This document shows, in pieces, positions 20,853 to 31,761 of a stretch of 64,000 bases of DNA. Each line of letters starts with the position of its first letter. Position 1 is the stretch's first letter. The notes below the pieces were generated by a model. That model was not told the DNA's origin and ran no database searches. It saw only the letters and a program-made list of their open reading frames with translations. Origin of the DNA: Diphasiastrum complanatum. Taxonomy: Eukaryota > Streptophyta > Lycopodiopsida > Lycopodiales > Lycopodiaceae. The translations under genes were made by a program, and so were the position numbers. The stretch covers positions 7,752,145 to 7,816,144 of the forward strand of contig CM055094.1 in assembly GCA_029204225.1 (NCBI GenBank). Direction: 5' to 3'.

Positions 20853-22530
20853 ACCTGCGAAAGGACTCGTAGTGCAAGACGCTGTATGGAGGGATAGGTG
20901 TTACCGAACATGGTCCACCATGTAATGGGGAGCTGCCTCCTCCCTGGATCCTGAGCAGCCGGGTGACCAAATGTGCCCATGTCGAAACCAAATGCAACTA
21001 GCTCCTCCATGAGTCTGAACCAATGCGTGGACCCACCACCCTGTAGATGTAGGAAAGCCAATCTGCCTCAAGCTCCCTGTCTGCGATCTGTGTCGGAGAG
21101 AGGAAGAGGGGATGCAACACGTGTGCAACGTTGTGGATACTCCTGTGAAAGTAGTTCCACCGCATCTCCCAGATGAACTTCAGCTCGGTCATCCTGCACA
21201 TAATAATGGGGGTTGAAGAAAGTACAACGAGATCGAAGCAAACTACGGAAAGATGTAACATCAACAGAAAAACAAACTAGCAATCATTGAAAAAGATAAA
21301 TACCAATTACATTACTGTATTGCTTACCTCTCTGGCTGCAAGATGGGCAACTGCAGGAACTGTCCAATCCGGTCCATGAGCTCATACACCAATCCAAGTG
21401 TGGACCCCTCGTTGTCAGCCATGCGGAGCACAATGTAGAGTGGACGAAGGAGTCCTGACAATGTCTGCGCATCCCTCCAGAACTGGTCACCCCTCACCGT
21501 GGACGAAAAGTGCTCCCCATCCTCTATGTGCTGAAATGTACTGGCACGCCAAAGATCACTGGCAACCATCTGTAGAAGTTTTGTCTTGCACCTGATAAGA
21601 CGGTCGATGACCACCAAGTCGAAAGCAAAGCGTGTGGGGGTTGGCTTCCGGAGGTCTAACTGGCTGAACACCCGGAACATGGCAAGAACATGCCTCTTCC
21701 TGGTGACAAAAGTCACTAGGAAGAGGGCCTCACGGACGATGGCTCTAACCCAGGGAAATGCACCTATGTCTCCCATGAGAAGGTCTAGCTGCTGCACAAC
21801 GGGTATGGACAATGTGGGGGAACTCGGCCTCTAGGAGGACACCCATCTGAACACAATTGGTGGCATTGTCCGTCACCACCGTAACGACATGCTGGGGCGC
21901 TATGGACAGGATGGAAGACCTAATGACATCAAACATGAACTCTGCAGATATGACTCTCCCCCCTGCTACAATCCACGGCCCTCAAAAACTGTGTGCCCAT
22001 GCAGCTGGAGACCAAAATGTTGAGGATCGGCCTCCTCCTGACATCAGTCCGCCATCGGACATAATGCTGCAACCGTATGTGGCCCAGTGGCACCGTAGAG
22101 GCTCCATCTCTCTAGACAAGGACTCGACCCTATCCCTTAGCATGTGTGTGCGGACAACCTCTGAACTAGGGACTCTCCATCTAGGGCTAACATGGTGCAC
22201 CAACTGAAATGGGAATAGATGATGATGCGGCAAGCTCGGTACTAGCGGATGCATCGGTTGTAGACGTGAATGGGGAGAAAGGGATGTTGCGGCAAAGATG
22301 GGTGCAGTAGCATACGTGGGATGCGCTGGAGGGGCAACACCAGGACTGGGATATGAAAATTGCTGGCTAGGGACGTCATCCGGATGGGAAGGGAAGGAGG
22401 AAGGGATCTCCTATCCTCGAAGGCCTCATCACCAGCATCCTGGGCCTGCTCAGGTGGCGGAGAGCCCATGAGGAAATCGTAAACTGGGGTGTGTGAGCAA
22501 TAGGAGATGGCGGTCCTTATCCTCACTCAT
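20853..22530 (-). mobile_element. hAT-B fragment, minus strand, internally deleted
   Basis: Minus-strand pieces in transposase order: PVYDFLMGSPPPEQAQDA (about 22,480), VSPRWRVPSSEVVRTHML (about 22,180), CSIMSDGG, VVTVVTDNATNCVQMGVLLE (about 21,850), then 21,324-21,812 with WVRAIVREALFLVTFVTRKR and LVYELMDRIGQFLQL. After an intron comes FIWEMRWNYFHRSIHNVAHV, then TWWTMFGNTYPSIQRLALRV near 20,900. The BED region and the ELNLPF segment are missing. Several frameshifts. Confidence 0.7.
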
Positions 22531-23459
22531 CATCCATGATTTTGGACCCAACTAGCATTAAGATTGATAATTACTTGCAATAGCTCATGACCTTATAAGA
22601 GCTTCCCTCAATATGCACTTGTTTAACAGTCTGCTACTGATAAAGTGATACTTTCATAGTTCTCCTAAAAAAAATTTCGGGAAAAAGCAAAAAGTTTCAA
22701 ATTACACACACACACACTTATATATCAAAGATGCACTAAAGATTCTAGAACGCATTCCTAAACACGTTCTGGGTTTCTTGAAATGTTGTCCCAAAACATT
22801 TTTTTTTTTTTTTGCAATATGGGTCTCAAAAAACAAGAAACGTTATCGGGGATCTGATGGTGATTTTTCGAAAACAAAAAAAAGATTAACACTACAGGGA
22901 ACCTATTTTTGTCAAATACTATTAATTGTATCAACCCAACTTTTGCTCGATATTGAGCACATTTTTTTTGCTGGATATTTGCAAATTCTTTTGCTTTTTA
23001 TAATAAAAAAAACAGTATATATGATAACATATACGATATATATAATATATATATCACATTAAAACAATGACATTAAAACCCTCCATAGCAGTTCTTCGTA
23101 TTAAACCCCTGCCAACACAAAAAAATGGCTGCTCCTTTCTTTCTTTATTTCTTGTTCCTAATCCTTTGTGTCACGTCTTTTCAATGAATAATGACCTGGT
23201 TAGAAAGTTTTTCCTACAAAGACCGTAAAATCATTTTTCAAATTTTTACAAAGGAAATGGTGGTGCCTCACAGAATGTAATCTGTGGGGCAAATTTTTTT
23301 ATGACAAATTTTTTGTGCAAGCACCTTTCGGCGTTCGGAAGGTGCACGTAAAACAATTTGTCATAATTTTACACGCACCTTCCACCCTGAAGGTGCATGT
23401 AAAAAAAATTTACCTCAAAAAAAAAAGAAAAAAAAATGTGAAAAATGAATTCATGCGGC
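22531..23459. other. AT-rich intronic spacer
   Basis: No coding similarity. Contains T/A runs, an AT-dinucleotide stretch near 23,030-23,055, and a smaller hairpin family at 23,320-23,400, where GCACCTTTCGGCGTTCGGAA and ACCTTCCACCCTGAAGGTGC each fold on the motif GAAGGTGC. Confidence 0.5.
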
Positions 23460-23540
23460 GGAAGGGCCGGCTCCAAGGCCCTTCCGCCCGGGAAGGTGAT
23501 GCGCCTTCCCGGGCGGAAGGGCCTTGGAGCCGGCCCTTCC
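23460..23540. repeat. 81-bp near-perfect hairpin
   Basis: Two 39-nt arms (23,460-23,498 and 23,502-23,540), GC-rich, pair with one mismatch (G-U if RNA) around a 3-nt loop ATG. The arms begin GGAAGGGCCGGCTCC. The stem lies in DNAI4 intron 1 about 340 nt from exon 1, so it would be transcribed in the pre-mRNA. It may be a MITE end-to-end relic or a small-RNA precursor. Confidence 0.8.
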
Positions 23541-23877
23541 CTCCCCCATAATGACACATGCCCTTTTTGCTTTGTATTTGAAAAGCACCTCAAATACTAA
23601 ACTATACGTTTGCTTCCCCCACATTAAATCCTCCCATCGAAATGCCCATGTGGACATCCATTTAGAAATTGATGCCTAGCACTTGGGCCTTCAACTGGAA
23701 GAAAGGTATTATTTGCGCATGGTGAATGCCTAGGTTTGGATTTTATGTGTTTTGGGCCTCCCGCCCTTGAGCAGGGACTCTGAAAGACTTAAAGTAGTCC
23801 TCCTGAGAATCGAATGGAGAGAGTGTGAAGCGTGTAATGGCAATTGGAGCTTTGAAATTGCAGTAGGAGATACGAAC

Positions 23878-24113
23878 CTGGAAGAGTAGGACACCTGAGA
23901 GTTCCCAGACTGGCGACGCGATCGGTAAGATGATGCTTGAGAGCCCGCCGCTGCTGCATCAGCTCTTGCCTTTGCCAGATTGAAGTCATCCCCAAGATTT
24001 AAGCCCAATGGCAAGGCCAGCCCGTACACGGAAGGGCGAGCAGAAGACACCGAAGATCTGGCAATGGATTCCCGGTGTTTGAACACAGACGCCCGCATTG
24101 TTCCAGCAGCCAT
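23878..24113 (-). CDS. DNAI4: DNAI4/WDR78 exon 1 (N-terminal coding exon)
   Basis: The ATG at 24,113 opens 78 codons plus 2 nt, ending at a GT donor (exon ends at 23,878). The 2-nt overhang AG joins exon 2 (3,554) to make an Arg codon, giving a continuous Ser/Arg-rich N-terminus (VSYSSR then RSARSGRTG). The protein starts MAAGTMRASVFKHRES and is low-complexity, Ser/Ala/Arg-rich, as dynein intermediate-chain N-termini often are. Start choice: it is the first ATG after a long GA tract on the sense strand. The joining to exon 2 across about 20.3 kb rests on matching strand, matching phase and the absence of any other upstream exon candidate. A chance phase match is one in three, so an RNA read would settle it. 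Small extra exons inside the intron cannot be excluded. Confidence 0.62.
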
Positions 24114-24141
24114 CTTCGATCAAACCTCCCAACACAAAATA

Positions 24142-24197
<56 letters not shown>

Positions 24198-24330
24198 AGA
24201 AGAGGGCATACTGAACTGTTATTTGGCACCCTCTACAATTGCCACATGTTATAGCTCCAACCAACAAGCACCGCCCACGTGTCCAATTCTTAAGGTAGCA
24301 TAACTTCTTTTTTTGTGAGGCCTTTCTTTT
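24114..24330 (-). promoter_or_regulatory. Putative DNAI4 leader and promoter with (GA)n and a G-box
   Basis: On the gene's sense strand a (GA)n tract of about 50 nt (24,145-24,194) lies about 30 nt upstream of the ATG. A CACGTG G-box (24,276-24,281, context CCCACGTGTCC) lies about 165 nt upstream. GA tracts are typical binding sites for plant BPC/GAGA factors, and CACGTG is bound by bZIP and bHLH factors. Function is inferred. No clear TATA box was seen. Confidence 0.35.
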
Positions 24331-24429
24331 TTCCTCAGGAGAACCATCTGGGTTGAGTCAATTCCGAATTTCCCCCCAAGAGCTCATTGATCCCCCATGT
24401 TATCTATACCCAAGTTGATTTCCGGTGTA

Positions 24430-24680
24430 ATTTTTTCTATAAGCACCTCTAGTTTTGGCCTTCCAAGGTTAACGTAATAGCTCAATGATTCCCCATGTTA
24501 TCATTTTTTTATAACCTTGTACGACCTGTACTTTTGGCCTTCCAAGGCTAACGCAATGTTGAACTAGTTGGTTCAAGCCAGTGTAACCCCGAAGCTCACA
24601 AGTATATTATTTTCTTGTTCTATGCTCTTGTGGCATATACATTTGGCCTGTCAAGGTTAACGTATTGAGAAACTAGCCGA
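24430..24680. repeat. Diverged tandem repeat around TTTGGCCTTCCAAGGTTAACG
   Basis: The motif TTTTGGCCTTCCAAGGTTAA occurs at about 24,452 and 24,533, with a variant at about 24,641. Spacings are about 81 and 108 nt, and the flanking text is partly conserved (TCATTGATCCCCCATGTTAT versus TCAATGATTCCCCATGTTAT). Confidence 0.55.
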
Positions 24681-27540
24681 GTTGAGCAGATTATGCCCAA
24701 TACTCAACTTGCTTGGCCTCTGTAACATTACGTGAAACTAGCCAAGCTGTGATGATTTTATTTCATCTGGTTAATGATATGTGAAGATAGCTAGGTTAAC
24801 GTTGTGCCAAAATTGGCACAACCCAATGAGTTAGAACTATTTTGCATTTTTTCTTTTTTGTTACAAGCAAGAGGATGCCTTGTATAGAGTAAACTTCCTA
24901 ATGTTGACGCCAACAATAAGAGATAACATTTGTAACCAGCAAATGCTTACCTTAACCATTTTTAGAGGTGGGTTTCACCTCTTAATTTACACTTTAGAGA
25001 GTGGGCTGGCCAATATAGGTGAGCGGCTAGTATCAACTCAAGTACGAAGGATGTGGCACTAATGAGCTCAAAAAATCCAATAGCACACATGATATAATGT
25101 TTTTAGCACCATGTCTAGTTCTTGTTAAGAGCCCTATAACATGTGATCTTGGAGAATTGATGCATGATCTGATGTGCTTGTGGAAGAGTCATGTGAAAGA
25201 CAATGGAGATTTGTTCCCTTTTAATAAGATTGTTTTTGTGAAGATGTTGTTCTCTAAGTGTTGGAGGTTAGGGATAGCCATCAACGACAAACTTTGAGAG
25301 AGAGAGAGAGGGGGGGGGGGGGGGGGGGGGGAAGGGAACACCCCAAGGTCCTAACCACACTATTATGAATACGTTTTTCAAACTGTAACGGTATCCATAC
25401 ATTTTCAACAACAAGGGACTTTATGGATGGTGTTGATATTCTATTTATGGATGGTGTTGATATTCTATTTTTTATAAAATCGCATGAGAGTCAGCATGAG
25501 ATAGGTTAGCCAACATTTCCACACCTCGTTTGGACTCTGTTAGACAAGAATAGTTGGTGGTAAAGGCTTGGGTGATGTGGCATTCTATATAAAGACTTCT
25601 TACATCCAATTCTTGCATTGGTTAGACATTAAAGTTCGAGTGAGCTTGGTCAAGTAAGCTTTTGCAAAAAATAGAGCAAGCTTCTCAAAGCGAGATTTTG
25701 TTTTTAATGTTTTAGAATAGTTGTGGCTCCACTATATGATTTTAGGCTAAAGACAAAGCTAAATAAAGAAATTGTACAATATGGTTATGGTTCTTGATTT
25801 CAGAATGTATATTTTAATCGATAAATTACAATGTATGTACAATAAATCATACAAGATGTTGTTGCATCACTTGCAGTTTTTTGGCCTTGCAAATGAATGC
25901 GGAGGTTGGTGCTAAATTCACAGGGATTGGTATTCATGAGCTTAGTGAGTCTATTTAATCATAAGTGTTGTATAATCTAAAATGAATATTGACTCCAAAC
26001 AATAGAATCACTTATGTTTAGGAAATCATTTTTCTCTTGGGTAGGGTACCAATCTGCACAAAGTCAAGCCACCATGGACAACTTCCAAAAATCCATGTGC
26101 TCAAAAAACAACTTTTCATGGCAATTGTGTACATGCAATTTTTGTGGGTCATATCAAACCACTCTTTGACAATTGGAGATCCATTCACCACCTTGAAATT
26201 AAGAAACCTAATCCCATCACAACGTTAGCATCAAGACAAAATTTGTGATTTTACAACAACAAAAAACATAGTCAAATTTTTCTACGCTTGCACGACTCGT
26301 TTTGTAGCACACTTGAGGCCTACCTCTCTCTTGCGGACATAAGAGGAGCAACACCATCTCTAGGAATAAATGTGAAAGTACTTTTATTTTTGCTCAAGTG
26401 TGTGCATGACAAATCCTTCGAAGATCCGTCGATCATAGAGGGCAACAGTTGAGTGTAGCATGGTAGCGCCAGCCTCTATAATTTGATCCCAAAGTACTTC
26501 CTTCTCTAGATAAACTCTAAACATTTTGTTATCTACACAAAGCAAAAAAAACTGTAAAATGTCAAGAACCTTGAGAAGATAAGCCTCAAGAGGAGAAGAT
26601 CTAGAGTTAAATAAGCCTAGATAATCCAAGATACCAAGATCCAAGAAGATGATCAACCTAAAACCAAAACCCCAAAAAGAGATAGGAAAAGGAAAAAGCC
26701 TCACACCCTCATCTAAGCCATTCCACCTTTAGATCCAACACCAAGATTGACACCCTTGGTAGGCTTAGATCCCATCTTAGATCCATAGTTTAACTCCCTC
26801 CCCATTGCATCGAAACTCGTACTACACCGATACTCATCAGGTTGGAGATCTAAGCCCCTTCTTTGCCCTCTTGATCGCATAGATTAGGAGGGCATAGAAA
26901 GGATCTTTGTGTCAAATTTCAGAGTAAAGGACTGAATTTGATCTACAAATGATCACAAAGAGTGATTGGTAGCTTGGGATCTTGATCTATATCAAGACTA
27001 GCTTCCAAATCTAGCTTCTACTTGACAATCTTTGTGAGTCCAAGCAAGAAATTATGATGACCCATGGCTTCACACGTGTGAAGTGCAGCTACTGTACGGC
27101 CTGATAATAGAGAAATAGTTTACTAAAGATTTACTTAGCATTCATCCATAAACAAAGTGCTTAAGAGAGTGTAAACATTAAGATTGCTCCACAAAACCAA
27201 GATTTCACATAATAGCTCAATAATGGATCCATCATGGATCAAGTACAAAATCATCATAATCTCTCTCTAAGCTGCATCCAGCACGTGTGGGACAGCTCAT
27301 TGTACTCATCCATATCCACTTTGGGTAAGATCTATCAAGTTTGCCACATCATCCATTGGTGGTTTGTGTTGACCTTCTAGATTCCTACAATCTAGGACCT
27401 AACTCCTATATTCTAGGAGATGTCATATTAGACTCAAATGAAAGCTAATCAAAATGGATCTGAATATTACAAGTGTCATTTCACACGTGTGGATCCACAT
27501 AGATGTCTAATATACATCAAAAACCATGTGAAAATTGCTA
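24681..27540. other. Intergenic, no gene recognised; G-run and possible LTR
   Basis: A GA tract running into about 29 consecutive G is at 25,302-25,331. A 106-codon minus-strand frame (26,384-26,704) has a compact C-terminal half (LWDQIIEAGATMLHSTVALYD) that I cannot assign. Sequence from about 27,550 leftward is probably the 3' LTR of Copia-1: it starts TGTTAGAATT on the minus strand and shares a CACACGTGTGGATCCA-type segment with the Copia-3 LTR. Its far end is not defined. Confidence 0.4.
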
Positions 27541-27544
27541 AATT

Positions 27545-29533
27545 CTAACACCAATTTTTACATGATACAACTATAGTACATCTATCTACAACTCCTAAGG
27601 TTGATCTTAACTTGATAAATGAAGCCTTTGGAAAGGCTTTAGTGAGTAGATCAGCAAGGCAATATGAAGAAGACACATGATGTAGCTTGATCTCCTTTGC
27701 TTGAACCTTTTCCCTCACAAAATGGTGAGCAATCTCTATGTGCTTGCTCCTTGCATGGAATGTGGGATTGGTTGGTAATGCTTGGCTTGATTGGTTGTCA
27801 CAATATATGATTGGCTGCTCCTCGGTCTCCATGACTTGAAAGTCCACCAAAAGCCTCTTCAACCACAAGATCTCCTTTGTTGTTGATGTTAGTGCCTTGT
27901 ATTCTGATTCGGTTGAAGATAGAGAAATAGTATCTTGCTTTTTGGAAAGCCAAGACACTATGCCATTGCAAAGGAAGGTAACAAAAGCACTTGCGGGCCT
28001 CCTATCCACCTTATCACATGCAAAATCAGCATCCGAATATGCCCTTAAGGCAAGATTAGATCCATCATATAAAATGCCAAAGTTCTTGGTGGCCGAGATG
28101 TACCTCAACACCCTTTTTGCATTTTTCCAATGACAAACCAATGGATTTTGCATAGATTGGCTTAGTTTACCTACACTATAACTTAGATCAGGCCTAGTTA
28201 TAGTAAGATAGATCAAGGAACCTACAAGTCTTCTATATAGTGTGATGTCCTCAAAGGATGCTTCATCATCACTATTGGAAACTTTTACATTTTGCTCCAA
28301 TATGCTTGATCTATTTGAACCATCCTTGTCTTGGCCATCAGATGGGGGTTGTAGTTCCTACATGCGCAATCATCAAAATCTACTCCCTTGGTTTGCAAGA
28401 ACCCCTTTGCCACTAGCCTTGCCTTGTGTTTGTTGATGCTCCCATCTTGATGGTACTTCAATCTATAGATCCATTTGCACTCAAGTGGCTTTCTTCCATG
28501 AGGAAGATCCACAAGCTTCCATGTATGATTCTCCATAAGAGCATCATACTCCTTTTGCATGGCATCTCTCCATTCTTGTGATTCCATAGCCTCTTCAAAG
28601 CAACTTGGCTCATCAAACATAGAAGTTAGAAAGTGTAAGAGGTAAGTGAATGAAGATCTTCCCTTTGTTCACCTTTGTCAACATAGTGAGCCTTGAGGGC
28701 TCGGCCTTCCTTCTTGTAGATCTCCTTGGAGTCCTTGGATCTTGAGATGGATCTTCAAGATCTTGATCACATGTAGGCTCCTCCTCAAACCTTACAAGAT
28801 CCTTGACATAAGATGGATTAGAAGCCTCCTCATTCAACTTGTAGTAGTTACCTTCATCAAAAGTAACATCTCTACTCAATAAAATCTTCTTAGTGATTGG
28901 ATTATATACTCTGTATCCTTTGCTATTTTCAGCATAACCAACAAAGATCCCCTTAATAGAAGTAGAATCATCCTTTTTTCTTGTATCTAATGCTTGAAAA
29001 ACATAGCAAATAGATCCAAAAATTCTTAGATCTTTAAGATTCGGCTTCTTACAAAATAGAGCCTCATAAGATGTTATGCCTCCAATGGGCTTACATGGCA
29101 ATCTATTACACAAATAAGTTGCACAAATAATAGCCTCTCCCCAAAAGGACTTAGGTAGAGATGCATCTAACCTCAAAGCCTTAGCACACTCACAAAGTGT
29201 TCTATTCATCCTCTCGGCTATACCATTTTGTTGAGGACTATAAGTACATGTAAGTTCTCTCTTAATGCCATTGGATTTACAAAACCGCTATCATCTTGGT
29301 GGAGATATAATTCTAGCATCAGGTTGATTTTCAACTAGAGTTTTGAACTTATCAAAAGCTTCAAACACTTTACTTTTGGAATCCAAAAGTTCAATCCAAG
29401 TGTATCTAGAGTAACCATCAATAAAAGATACATACATAGGTGCACCTCCATTAGATTCTTGAGAAAAAGAGTGCACATCACTATGAATAAGATCTAATGC
29501 TTTTGTAGATCTAGTGGAAGAGACAAAAGGTAG
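27545..29533 (-). mobile_element. Copia-1, 3' part (integrase, RT start, RNase H)
   Basis: Minus-strand domains: integrase core FIDGYSRYTWIELLDSKSK (about 29,400), integrase C-terminal part (28,613-29,209: LPKSFWGEAIICATYLCNR), RT N-terminus (28,285-28,620: WRDAMQKEYDALMENHTW, KHKARLVAKGFLQTKG), then RNase H (27,545-28,300: RAYSDADFACDKVDRRPASA, SLSSTESEYKAL, ADLLTKAFPK). The central RT with the YVDD site is deleted near 28,360. The element is interrupted at 29,533 by Copia-2 and resumes at 35,886. Confidence 0.85.
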
Positions 29534-30554
29534 TGAAGAAACAGAGTGTTTCTGATTACAAAGCCTTGCTAGCTTTCAGCCCTTCACCTAACAAAGATGT
29601 TTGTGAAATCAAACATCTGGAGACACGAAACACGAAGAGATTCGCGAACACAAAAGTCAACGAAAATGAAGAAGAACGGTTCGCGAACACGAAGGATCCA
29701 CGAACGAGATTCCTTTGCGGTCCAGCAAGAGAGAAAGGCAGACGAGGTAAATAAAATCAACGGTGAAAACGAAACTCATTCTGTCCTCACGCTCCAAGGA
29801 GTACCACCAGAGATTACGCAAGTACCCAGAAGTACAGAGATTTGACCTGGTGGCATGACATCAACAGATACTTCCTAGGTCGTGGCTAATCTGGCACTCT
29901 TGTAATTCCCTGATCAGTTGTAGATGTATAATCACTCTAATCTTAGATTTACATAGAGAGACCGTACTTACTGGATAATACTTGACATATATCAAAACAA
30001 GATACACAGAGTGTAACTAAGAGAAGAGACACTGAAGAAGTCTGATGCTAGTAAGCAATCAAGACAAATATAGACAGAAGCTCCACCTGCGTGCGAGAAG
30101 ATAATTTTGTCTAGGATCAGAAGATCCAATTGTCCGCTAGTGAAGCAAGACTACTACTCGTGAGAGAACCGTGCTTCTCTCACGCCAACGCACTGCGTGG
30201 ATTCGCATGCAGTGCCCTAAAGAAATCAAAGAAACTCAATATAGATTATTTTCTTGGTTGTGTCTGATCTTGGATGTTGAATGCTTATGTTGTTTATTTC
30301 ATATGTTTGAGTTTTTCTTGTTCTCTTTGAATTCCACACCTTGGTTGAAATTAAGTCGAATGTTGTATTAGTTTTATGAACGTAGATCAGTAGTAACTGA
30401 CTACTCTCTGGAGGATTGTAGGAGTGTTTCAGCTGGCAGTGTCCAGCGAACGCATCTGAACTCCATCCAAATCTTGAAAGAGAGTCACGACTGTTTCGTG
30501 AGTTTTCTCCTCACGATTCATTACACGTATCAAAGCATCTCACGATTCTCATTA
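29534..30554 (+). repeat. Copia-2 5' LTR
   Basis: 1,021 bp starting TG. The right end reads CATTA where the 3' LTR has CATCA, so the terminal CA has mutated by C to T. Confidence 0.9.
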
Positions 30555-30555
30555 G

Positions 30556-30567
30556 TGGTATCAGAGC
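30556..30567 (+). promoter_or_regulatory. Copia-2 primer-binding site
   Basis: TGGTATCAGAGC, the standard complement of the initiator-Met tRNA 3' end used by Copia elements, one base after the LTR. Confidence 0.92.
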
Positions 30568-30666
30568 CACCTTGCCATATTCTGACATAGCCGAGAAGCT
30601 AGCAGATGTAGGAGGCCAAGCATTCAGACAATCAACCATCAACAAGAAAACAGACTGTAAGAAGCA

Positions 30667-31761
30667 ATGGCTTCAATCAGCAGCATGAAGAGCAAGATCT
30701 GCACTATACTTAATTCTTCAAGGTCTAAATTTCTAGTCTAGAAAGCTAAGACATCTTTGATACTCAAGGGCGAAGGACTCTTCCCCTGGGTGGATGTCAC
30801 AGAAGAAATGCCTACGACAACAGGCAAGGAGCTACGCAAATGGAGGGAGAAAAACGACAAGGAAGTAGCCTTGCTATCATCTTCCATCGAAGATAGCCTT
30901 ACACTTGACCTAGCTACACTCTCCAAAGCTAAGGAGATGTGGGATGCACTGCTCACAAGATTTTAGACCAAATCAAGAAGTCAGATTATGATGCTGGAAG
31001 ATCAGCTGACGAATCTGCAATGGGATGGAAAAGACCTCACGTCTTTCATGAGAAAGATGAAGGATCTGTTTCTATCACTACACAACTCAGGAGCAGAGAA
31101 TGCAGTATCAGCTGATAAGCAGCTCACATATCTGCTGAGAACCTTACCCAGATCTTTCCAGACGACACGAACCCTGCTCGCGAAAGATCCTACCATGAAT
31201 CTCGAAAAGGCGATTGTCGATATTCAAGAGGAAGTCGAGGCCATAGAGCATCTTGATCACAAAGATGGTTCTGACCAGGCACTCTACGGCAACAGAGAAA
31301 AATCAAAGAAACAGTTCAAGCCTAAGAGGGAGTCGAATCAGAGGCAGGATCATGACCAGCAAGCAGAGGAGACCAGCAAAAGCAACTGGAAGACAAAAGA
31401 GAGGTCGAAACGACAAGATGCAAACAAGAAGACCTGCACGAGATGCAGAAGAGATGGGCATAAAGTAGATACCTGCTGGCTCAGTTCCAAGATTGAGTGT
31501 ATCCATTGTCATAAAAAGGGTCATGCAGCCATGGATTGCCGCCAGAACCCAAGAAACAGATCAGCACAGAACAGACAAGAGAACAATAATAGTTCTTCCT
31601 ATGTCGAGGAGCCCGAGAGCTCGAAGATGGGCGAAGAAAGAACGAACAAAAAATGTTTGATTGCCTACATCTGTGAAGATGTGTGTGCAGCATCAACGTC
31701 TAACACACATGAGGTGATCCTGGATTCAGGAGCCACCTCGCACTTTGTGACATCAAGTTGA
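30667..31761 (+). pseudogene. Copia-2 gag with two zinc knuckles and protease start
   Basis: Starts MASISSMKSKICT (30,667). Stops at about 30,738 (after KFLV) and 30,964 (after LLTRF) interrupt the gag frame. The core reads KEMWDALLTRF, LEDQLTNLQWDGKDL and LLRTLPRSFQTTRTLL (UBN2-type gag). Two CCHC knuckles follow: CTRCRRDGHKVDTC and CIHCHKKGHAAMDC. The aspartic protease motif ILDSGATSHF is intact and is followed by a TGA at 31,759 in the position where relatives carry Trp. Confidence 0.8.

Larger units (their letters stand above)
3555..23877 (-). other. DNAI4 intron 1, about 20.3 kb, filled with nested transposons
   Basis: The interval between exons 1 and 2 contains two Ty3 elements, a LINE, several hAT copies and a 1.6-kb palindrome, all listed separately. 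The 3,600-4,140 part next to exon 2 is AT-rich and shows no coding similarity. An intron this long must be transcribed through many repeats, several of them in the same sense as the gene. Confidence 0.6.

Noticed and set aside
26384-26704. 106-codon minus-strand frame with a protein-like C-terminal half
   Set aside because: No family recognised and no neighbouring exons. Mentioned only within the intergenic entry.
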